Assembly (NCBI RefSeq): GCF_003864975.1
Contig: NZ_BHGL01000046.1
Coordinates: forward strand, 186,001 to 250,000
Reading direction: 5' to 3'
Origin: Sulfuriferula thiophila
GTDB taxonomy: Bacteria; Pseudomonadota; Gammaproteobacteria; Burkholderiales; Sulfuriferulaceae
Length of the DNA: 64,000 nucleotides
How positions within the stretch are numbered: the first letter of the stretch is position 1; each line of letters opens with the position of its first letter. Of the stretch, positions 57,934 through 64,000 are shown one piece after another. Below the pieces are notes generated by a model that saw only the letters and a list, made by a program, of their open reading frames with translations, did no database searches and was not told the origin of the DNA. The translations under genes were made by a program, and so were the position numbers.

Positions 57934-60819
57934 ATGAAACGCATGTTATTTAATGCGACACAAGCAGAAGAACTCCGTGTCGCCATTGTCGATGGTCAAA
58001 AATTAGTTGATCTGGACATTGAATCTGCAAACAAAGAACAACGTAAAAGCAATATATACAAAGGTATCGTCACCCGTGTCGAACCGAGTCTGGAAGCTGC
58101 CTTTATTGATTACGGCAATGACCGACACGGCTTTCTGCCATTCAAAGAATTGTCGCGCGCATGCTTTGCGGTTGACGCACCGGAATCCGGCCGTCCGCGC
58201 ATACAAGACGTATTACGCGAAGGCCATGAACTCATTGTTCAGGTAGAAAAGGACGAACGCGGCAACAAAGGCGCAGCACTTACCACCTATATCAGCCTGG
58301 CCGGACGCTATCTGGTATTAATGCCAAACAACCCGCGTGGCGGTGGTGTTTCCCGCCGGATTGAAGGCGAGGAACGCAACGAATTGCGTGACGTGATGGC
58401 ACAGCTTACCGTGCCTGCCGGCATGAGCATCATCGCCCGCACAGCCGGTATCGGTCGCGGCGTGGAAGAATTACAGTGGGATCTGAACTACCTGTTGCAA
58501 CTATGGAATGCCATCGACGGCGCTGCAAACAGCCAGAAAGGCGCTTTCCTGATATATCAGGAAAGTAGCCTGGTAATCCGCGCAATCCGCGATTATTTCC
58601 AGCCTGATATTGGTGAAATCCTGATCGATACGGAAGAAGTATACGAACAGGCTCATCAATTCATGAGCCACGTCATGCCTGGCAATGTACACAAGGTCAA
58701 ACTATACAAAGACGATGTGCCTTTGTTTTCACGCTTCCAGATTGAGCACCAGATTGAGACAGCTTTCTCTCGTGAAGTAAGCCTGCCTTCGGGCGGCGCT
58801 ATTGTGATCGACCATACTGAAGCGCTGGTTTCAGTCGACGTCAACTCGGCTCGCTCCACACGGGGTGCTGATATTGAACAGACAGCATTCAATACCAATC
58901 TGGAAGCAGCTGAAGAAGTTGCCCGCCAGTTGCGCTTGCGCGACCTGGGTGGTCTGGTTGTGATTGACTTTATCGATATGGAAAGTCAGCGTAATCAGCG
59001 TGATGTAGAAAACCGCTTACGTGATGCATTGCATTACGATCGCGCCCGCGTACAGATTGGCAAAATCTCCAAATTCGGTTTGATGGAACTATCCCGTCAG
59101 CGCTTGCAACCTTCTCTTGGTGAATCCAGCCATCAGCCTTGCCCACGCTGCAACGGCACAGGTTTCATTCGCGGTATCGAATCAACCGCTTTGCATATCC
59201 TGCGCATCATTCAGGAACAAGCAATGAAAGACCAGACCGGTGCTATTCATGCACAGATCCCGGTCGACGTTGCCACCTTCCTGCTGAATGAAAAACGTGC
59301 TGACATATTCGCTATCGAATCACGCCTTAAAGTCAGTGTCGTACTCATTCCTAATATTCACTTAGTGACGCCGCATTACAAAATCACGCGCTTGCGCCAT
59401 GACGAGATTAATCCTCTGGAAATGCTGACGCCTAGCTACAGACTGAGTGAGACGATAGAAGAGTCCAGCCCAGCTGAAGTCAAAAAGGAAGCCAAAACCG
59501 CAGCACAAATTCCGGCTGTTCGTGGCATTACCCCTGCTCAACCTGCTCCTATCGTTGCTGACAAACCAACTGTTGCCGTTGCCGAACAAGCCACTTCAGC
59601 TAAAACCGGTTTGATTGGCCGAATCTTCGGCTGGTTACAAAAACTCAGTGAGGAAAAGCCGGCAGAAGTCGCAACAGTCGTGCCTCCAAGCGCACAGACA
59701 ACCCGCGAACAACGCCCACAACAAGAGTCACGCAACCGCAATCGCTCACGTAATGACCGAAGTGAACAGCGCCAGCCTCGAAATGAAGCTCGGAACGAAG
59801 CCAAACCGGAAACCCCAGCTGAGCGTCCTCCGCGCACCGAGCGCCCACCTCGTCAAGAACGCACACCACGTCCTGAGCGTAACCAGCAGGAAAATGCCAG
59901 TGAAGTAAATGCCGAAAAGCAGGTCAGGCAGGAACAAATCAAAAAACCACGTCCGCCACGTCAGCCACGCCCGGCTACGGAGGACGTATCGAACGAAGCC
60001 ACTGTTGCTGAAGTTGCACCGCAAGGTGATGTTGCGGAAATAGCTGCTACCCCTCAAGAACCACGCAGTCGTCGTGGTCGTCGTGGTGGACGCCGTGAAC
60101 GCCGCCCTGACCAGGCGAATCAACAGACTGAAAATACACCTGCGGAAACAGCCGAGCTAAGTCCGGCACCTGTCGCAACGATTGAAATCCCGGCTGCGAC
60201 GGAAATTGCAGCGACAGCACCTGCCGAAACAATCGCCACTGCAACAGCAGTGGTTGAAGAAGCTATTATCATCAACGATAGCATCACGGCCGAAACTGCA
60301 CTACCTGTCAGCGAAGCGGTAATCGATATCAAGCCGGCAAGTGTCACGCCACCAGAGACCTTGGTTCAGGCTACACCATCAAGCGAAGATAACCCACCAG
60401 TTAAAACGCAGCAGATGGAAATTTTCACAGCAGCAGAACCAGCCGTAGTTGAACCGCGTGAAGCAGCAACACCAGTTACTACTCAGGTGAAACCAGCTAT
60501 TGAGCAATTACTGGCTGAACTGCTCGCGCCTTCCAGCGATGCTGCAAATCTACAAATGGTAGAAACACAATCAACAGCGAAAGTAGTTGACGCAACAGCG
60601 ACAGCTACGGAAACCAAACCTCGCGTACAACGTGTTAAACCTGTAACCACTGAAATTGCATCCGCAGCATTGTTACAAGTTGAAACCAAGGCAACATCCA
60701 CGGCGGCAACAACTGACAATAGCGCTGCAGCTAAACCGCGCCGTGAACGTCAGTCACAGCAACAAAACGCCCAAAACCTGGGTGAAACTGAACTGATCCA
60801 GATAGAAACGAAGCAATAA
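57934..60819 (+). CDS. rne: ribonuclease E
   Basis: The 961-residue RNase E has an N-terminal S1/RNase H-like part, catalytic Asp302 and Asn304 in SVDVNS, Asp345 in VVIDFIDM and the zinc-link CPRC with Cys403 and Cys406. From about residue 500 the protein is low-complexity: Arg-rich stretches (PRTERPPR, RSRRGRRGGRRERR) suited to RNA binding, then a long Ala/Thr/Glu-rich tail that probably docks degradosome partners. The start ATG follows GGGAGAG. It initiates mRNA decay and rRNA/tRNA processing. Confidence 0.96.
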   Translation: MKRMLFNATQAEELRVAIVDGQKLVDLDIESANKEQRKSNIYKGIVTRVEPSLEAAFIDYGNDRHGFLPFKELSRACFAVDAPESGRPRIQDVLREGHELIVQVEKDERGNKGAALTTYISLAGRYLVLMPNNPRGGGVSRRIEGEERNELRDVMAQLTVPAGMSIIARTAGIGRGVEELQWDLNYLLQLWNAIDGAANSQKGAFLIYQESSLVIRAIRDYFQPDIGEILIDTEEVYEQAHQFMSHVMPGNVHKVKLYKDDVPLFSRFQIEHQIETAFSREVSLPSGGAIVIDHTEALVSVDVNSARSTRGADIEQTAFNTNLEAAEEVARQLRLRDLGGLVVIDFIDMESQRNQRDVENRLRDALHYDRARVQIGKISKFGLMELSRQRLQPSLGESSHQPCPRCNGTGFIRGIESTALHILRIIQEQAMKDQTGAIHAQIPVDVATFLLNEKRADIFAIESRLKVSVVLIPNIHLVTPHYKITRLRHDEINPLEMLTPSYRLSETIEESSPAEVKKEAKTAAQIPAVRGITPAQPAPIVADKPTVAVAEQATSAKTGLIGRIFGWLQKLSEEKPAEVATVVPPSAQTTREQRPQQESRNRNRSRNDRSEQRQPRNEARNEAKPETPAERPPRTERPPRQERTPRPERNQQENASEVNAEKQVRQEQIKKPRPPRQPRPATEDVSNEATVAEVAPQGDVAEIAATPQEPRSRRGRRGGRRERRPDQANQQTENTPAETAELSPAPVATIEIPAATEIAATAPAETIATATAVVEEAIIINDSITAETALPVSEAVIDIKPASVTPPETLVQATPSSEDNPPVKTQQMEIFTAAEPAVVEPREAATPVTTQVKPAIEQLLAELLAPSSDAANLQMVETQSTAKVVDATATATETKPRVQRVKPVTTEIASAALLQVETKATSTAATTDNSAAAKPRRERQSQQQNAQNLGETELIQIETKQ

Positions 60820-60823
60820 ACTG

Positions 60824-60865
60824 ATTAACGCTAATCTGAAATTACGATTTCAGATTAGCGTTAAT
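60824..60865. terminator. 18-bp perfect hairpin between rne and the convergent phosphatase gene
   Basis: ATTAACGCTAATCTGAAA and TTTCAGATTAGCGTTAAT pair perfectly around a six-base loop. It starts 4 nt after the rne stop, and its right arm is the last coding segment of the phosphatase gene. It lacks a clean T-tract but is well placed to end both convergent transcripts. Confidence 0.7.
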
Positions 60866-61345
60866 TTCCTCAAGCAATCCATCAGCCGCATCCTCTACCA
60901 TAGCCAATACCATCTCGAAGCCATTCTGCCCGCCATAATAGGGGTCAGGCACAACTTGTCCTGGGAATTTCTTACTGAAATTCAAGAACAACTGGGCTTT
61001 GTGCTGATGCTTACCCGCTATTCGTTTTAATTGCTCGAGGTTAGCTACATCCATCGCCAGCACATAATCAAATTTTTCAAAATCATCGGCATTAACCTGC
61101 CTGCCGCGTAAGTTTGCTATATCGTAACCGGCCTTAAGCATAGTTTGTTGGGCGCGCTGATCCGGGCAAGAACCGATGTGATAATCATGCGTTCCTGCAG
61201 AATCTATTACCAGGTTATTGCTCAGACGTGACTGCCCCACTCTTTGCGTAAAAACTCCTTCTGCCATAGGCGATCTACAAATATTGCCCATACAGACAAA
61301 CAACACTGATATTTTTTTAATGCTATCCAATTTTCTGCACCTCAT
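60842..61345 (-). CDS. low-molecular-weight protein-tyrosine-phosphatase
   Basis: The 167-residue enzyme has the CX5R catalytic loop CMGNICRSP (Cys18 to Arg24) and the general-acid DP in VVPDPYYGG. A second possible start is a TTG at codon 6 with GAGG better spaced upstream; the ATG at 61345 lacks a clear site. Such phosphatases often regulate exopolysaccharide kinases. The last codons form half of the convergent hairpin. Confidence 0.92.
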   Translation of the reverse strand: MRCRKLDSIKKISVLFVCMGNICRSPMAEGVFTQRVGQSRLSNNLVIDSAGTHDYHIGSCPDQRAQQTMLKAGYDIANLRGRQVNADDFEKFDYVLAMDVANLEQLKRIAGKHQHKAQLFLNFSKKFPGQVVPDPYYGGQNGFEMVLAMVEDAADGLLEEINANLKS

Positions 61346-61465
61346 ATTCTAATAAAACAGGCGCAAGCGCCTGCAACATTTATCAATAAACCTTTTTATC
61401 AAATTTCGCACGACTGAAATAGAGTATTATTTACTTATATCAGCAGCCAATTGACCAATTGAACC

Positions 61466-62494
61466 GTGTTAAAAACAAACCCTTACCAATTATTGCAATC
61501 CGTCGTAAATCTGACATCGACTCGCGATCAGTTCGGGTTGGAAACCTGTCTGATTAAAACGCTACAGGAAATCATTTCCGCATATAGCATTACGCTCTAC
61601 GAGATTGAAGCAAGTAATGATCAGCATATATTACATACGCTTGTCAGCATGAGTACCGAAAAACTTGGTGACCAGCTGCCCACGGAAAATATTCACACGC
61701 CGCTGATTTTGGAGTTAGAGGAAAATCTACTCAGCTGTTATCTAACCAACACACAGATTACAACGAAATCAAAACATCATGATGGTGTGCAGGTCATTCA
61801 CCCTGTACAAGGCATTGATAAAATCACAGGATTTTTAGTGATTGACAGCCCATCGTTCATACAAAAAGACCAGGACATGGCAGCTGGATTCATGCGCATA
61901 TATTATAACTGGTCACAGTTAATTTATGACAATGAGCGTGACACGCTGACGGCTTTGCTCAACCGGAAAACTTTTGATGCCCAGATTGAAAAAACTTTAA
62001 CTGCAGCGCATAGCCAGAGAAAACGCAATGAGGATATTGAACACTTCAATTGCCTGGCGATACTTGATATTGATCATTTCAAGAAGATAAATGATAAATT
62101 CGGGCATTTATACGGCGATGAAGTTTTATTGCTTTTTGCAAACATTATGCGCAAGACATTCCGAGATACGGATCAGTTATTCCGGTACGGCGGAGAAGAG
62201 TTTGTTGTTATTCTCACCAATGTCACGGAAGAAATTGCGATGAGCATACTGCAACGCTTCCGCAAACAAATTGAAGCTCATGTCTTCCCACAAGTCGGCA
62301 ATGTAACCGTCAGCATTGGATTTGTGATGATTTCCGAACAGAACTTACCGAGCACCATTTTAGAACAAGCCGACCAGGCACTTTATCACGCTAAAGAACA
62401 TGGCCGGAATCAGGTGCGTTCATTTGAAACATTACAAACCGAAGGCAAAGTGAATTCAGAGGTTACCTATAGCAACGACATTGAACTATTCTGA
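61466..62494 (+). CDS. GGDEF diguanylate cyclase with GAF-like N-terminus
   Basis: The 342-residue protein has a GAF-like sensor region (about 1-150, no membrane segment) and a GGDEF domain with the intact active site RYGGEEF and the upstream DTLTALLNRKTFD and DIDHFKKINDKFGH. It should make c-di-GMP. The start is GTG at 61466. It is near galE and a PelA-like gene, and c-di-GMP activates Pel secretion in known systems. Confidence 0.9.
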   Translation: MLKTNPYQLLQSVVNLTSTRDQFGLETCLIKTLQEIISAYSITLYEIEASNDQHILHTLVSMSTEKLGDQLPTENIHTPLILELEENLLSCYLTNTQITTKSKHHDGVQVIHPVQGIDKITGFLVIDSPSFIQKDQDMAAGFMRIYYNWSQLIYDNERDTLTALLNRKTFDAQIEKTLTAAHSQRKRNEDIEHFNCLAILDIDHFKKINDKFGHLYGDEVLLLFANIMRKTFRDTDQLFRYGGEEFVVILTNVTEEIAMSILQRFRKQIEAHVFPQVGNVTVSIGFVMISEQNLPSTILEQADQALYHAKEHGRNQVRSFETLQTEGKVNSEVTYSNDIELF

Positions 62495-62504
62495 CCACGA
62501 CAGC

Positions 62505-63512
62505 CTAGGCAAGCAATGCCCCGGTTGTTTGCCAGCGCCAGCTATCTTCGCACATGATGTCAATATCACGCTGCGCACGCCAACCAAGTTCCCGCTCAGC
62601 TAACGCAGGGTCTGCGTAGCAGGCAGCGATATCACCCGGACGGCGTCCCACGATACGATAAGGCACCTGTTTACCACTTGCCCGTTCAAACGCTGTAACC
62701 ATCTCCAGCACACTATAACCACGGCCAGTCCCTAGATTGTACGTAGCTACGCCAGGATGATTTACTGATGCCGCCAACGCAAGCACATGGCCCAATGCCA
62801 GATCAACCACATGGATATAATCGCGCACACCCGTGCCGTCTGGCGTCGGGTAATCGCTACCGTACACAGATAACTGGGCCAGTTTACCTGCGGCAACCTG
62901 TGCCACATAAGGCATCAGATTATTTGGAATACCATTCGGATCCTCGCCAATCAGACCGCTGTTGTGTGCCCCTACAGGATTGAAATAGCGCAACAAGGTT
63001 ATATGCCAGTCTGCCTTGGCAACAGGCAAATCACGCAACATTTCCTCTACGATCAGCTTAGAACGGCCATAGGGATTAGTAGCGGACAATGGAAAATCTT
63101 CACGTATCGGCACACTCGCAGGATCGCCATACACAGTTGCCGATGAGCTGAATACCAGATTATAAACACCATGATCGGCCATTACTTCGGCTAAAACCAA
63201 AGTACCGTACACATTATTATCATAATATTCCAGTGGCATCGCGACAGACTCACCAACTGACTTCAGTCCCGCAAAATGAATCACTGCATCAATCTGATGG
63301 GCATCGAACACGGCACTTAGAGCCGCCTTATCGCGCACATCCAGATCATGAAATAGCACCGAGCGCCCACTTATCTGTTTTACTCTATCCAAGACTGAAA
63401 TTTTACTGTTGCATAAATTATCGACCACAACAACTTCATGCCCGGCATTGAGCAATTCAACGCACGTGTGACTACCGATATACCCCGCTCCACCTGTAAC
63501 TAAAACACGCAT
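62505..63512 (-). CDS. galE: UDP-glucose/UDP-N-acetylglucosamine 4-epimerase
   Basis: The 335-residue SDR epimerase has the NAD motif GGAGYIGSH at 7-15, SSSATVYGDP and the catalytic NPYGRSK. The gate residue that is Tyr299 in E. coli GalE aligns with Cys298 here (GDIAACYADP against GDLPAYWADA). In human GALE a Cys at this place lets the enzyme take UDP-GlcNAc/UDP-GalNAc as well. It is divergent from a PelA-like gene, so supplying UDP-GalNAc for Pel is plausible. Confidence 0.93.
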   Translation of the reverse strand: MRVLVTGGAGYIGSHTCVELLNAGHEVVVVDNLCNSKISVLDRVKQISGRSVLFHDLDVRDKAALSAVFDAHQIDAVIHFAGLKSVGESVAMPLEYYDNNVYGTLVLAEVMADHGVYNLVFSSSATVYGDPASVPIREDFPLSATNPYGRSKLIVEEMLRDLPVAKADWHITLLRYFNPVGAHNSGLIGEDPNGIPNNLMPYVAQVAAGKLAQLSVYGSDYPTPDGTGVRDYIHVVDLALGHVLALAASVNHPGVATYNLGTGRGYSVLEMVTAFERASGKQVPYRIVGRRPGDIAACYADPALAERELGWRAQRDIDIMCEDSWRWQTTGALLA

Positions 63513-63659
63513 AATTATCCTTAAAGTATAAATCCATCCTAAAATAGCACTAAATACTACATGTAAGCATCATACAACATGTCAACCGCTGCAAAATTGA
63601 CACAGATTAACAATATGAAAGGTTGAAACAAGCTTCATCATGCGATAATCAAAACAACC

Positions 63660-64000
63660 ATGATTAAACATATTTGTACAATATTACTATTAATTTCCAG
63701 CTTACCGGCATATGCATTTAACGCCGCTTTTTTTTATGGGACGCCATTCCCACAAGAGTTGCGCATTTATGATGCGGTCATAGTCGAAGCTGATCATACC
63801 GATTTTGCCAAAGTACCAGACACCCTGCAAAGCAAACTCTACGCCTATACCAGTTTAGGTGAAGTCGGTCCTGACAAACCCTATGCCGGCCAAGTACCAG
63901 TAGCAGCGAAGCTAGCCCGCAATCCCGCCTGGACCAGCGATGTGATGGACCAGACCAGTTCAGCATGGCGAAGCTTTTATCTCGACAAAATCATTGCACC
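63660..64000 (+). CDS. PelA-like glycoside hydrolase, N-terminal fragment
   Basis: The ATG at 63660 opens a frame of 113 codons that runs off the window. The start is a signal peptide (KHICTILLLISSLPAYA), followed by AAFFYGTPFPQELRIYDAVI, LYAYTSLGEVGPD and a WRSFYLDKIIAP segment. These match the start of the GH114-like hydrolase domain of PelA, which also bears a deacetylase domain in full-length proteins. The rest cannot be judged. GH114 proteins outside Pel loci are the alternative. Confidence 0.65.
   Translation, partial: MIKHICTILLLISSLPAYAFNAAFFYGTPFPQELRIYDAVIVEADHTDFAKVPDTLQSKLYAYTSLGEVGPDKPYAGQVPVAAKLARNPAWTSDVMDQTSSAWRSFYLDKIIA

Noticed and set aside
59700-60120. Repetitive Arg/Pro-rich DNA suggesting a tandem repeat or mobile insert
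   Set aside because: It is the normal low-complexity tail of RNase E, in frame and without direct repeats typical of an insertion.

Overview
The window reads as a contiguous chromosomal stretch of a betaproteobacterium, probably from the Nitrosomonadales side of the class. This is inferred from gene order (aroA-cmk-rpsA-ihfB-lapA-lapB-pyrF-ugd-rfaE1; ECF sigma factor-DUF3619-DUF3106; tsaB-rimI), from CbbQ/CbbO genes typical of autotrophs, and from a base composition near 50% GC judged by eye. No rRNA, tRNA, CRISPR array, insertion sequence or prophage was recognised.

Region 1 (1-11.1 kb, minus strand) is a nitrogen-scavenging operon that ordinary annotation would label urea degradation. Its leader carries a clear guanidine-I (ykkC) riboswitch, so the better reading is guanidine assimilation: ABC permease and ATPase, two DUF1989 proteins (carboxyguanidine deiminase), a biotin-dependent carboxylase, allophanate hydrolase, a GlnT-type glutamate-amine ligase and an alpha/beta hydrolase. 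Upstream lie a textbook sigma-54 promoter and an NtrC-like palindrome. A 23-codon leader ORF with a strong ribosome binding site overlaps the permease start. No periplasmic binding protein is present.

Region 2 (11.2-18.3 kb, plus) is a seven-gene MoxR/Bat-type operon with overlapping genes: AAA+ ATPase, DUF58, DUF4381, two VWA proteins, a TPR lipoprotein-like protein and BatD.

Region 3 (18.3-33.2 kb, minus) holds a CHASE2 nucleotide cyclase overlapping a class II cyclic-nucleotide phosphodiesterase gene, then rfaE1, ugd, pyrF, lapB, lapA, ihfB, rpsA, cmk, aroA, guaA and guaB.

Region 4 (33.3-43.4 kb) is mixed: a small lipoprotein, rnfH, ratA, smpB, a CbbO/CbbQ pair with a small companion gene and no Rubisco genes nearby, a divergent 107-residue protein, a HolD-like gene with rimI and tsaB, an exported HIRAN protein, a DsrE-family protein, an OmpW porin and a deoxyinosine glycosylase.

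Region 5 (43.4-53.2 kb, plus) holds a NYN-domain protein, then a coupled three-gene signalling cassette (response regulator, LysM/FecR protein, CHASE2 histidine kinase), purL and a NifU-domain protein.

Region 6 (53.2-64 kb) holds an ECF sigma operon, a Rof-like Rho antiterminator, an S49 peptidase, an HAD phosphatase, rluC, rne with a long structured leader, a low-molecular-weight tyrosine phosphatase, a GGDEF protein, galE with a Cys at the gate residue, and the beginning of a PelA-like gene. The last items suggest that a Pel exopolysaccharide locus begins at the right edge.
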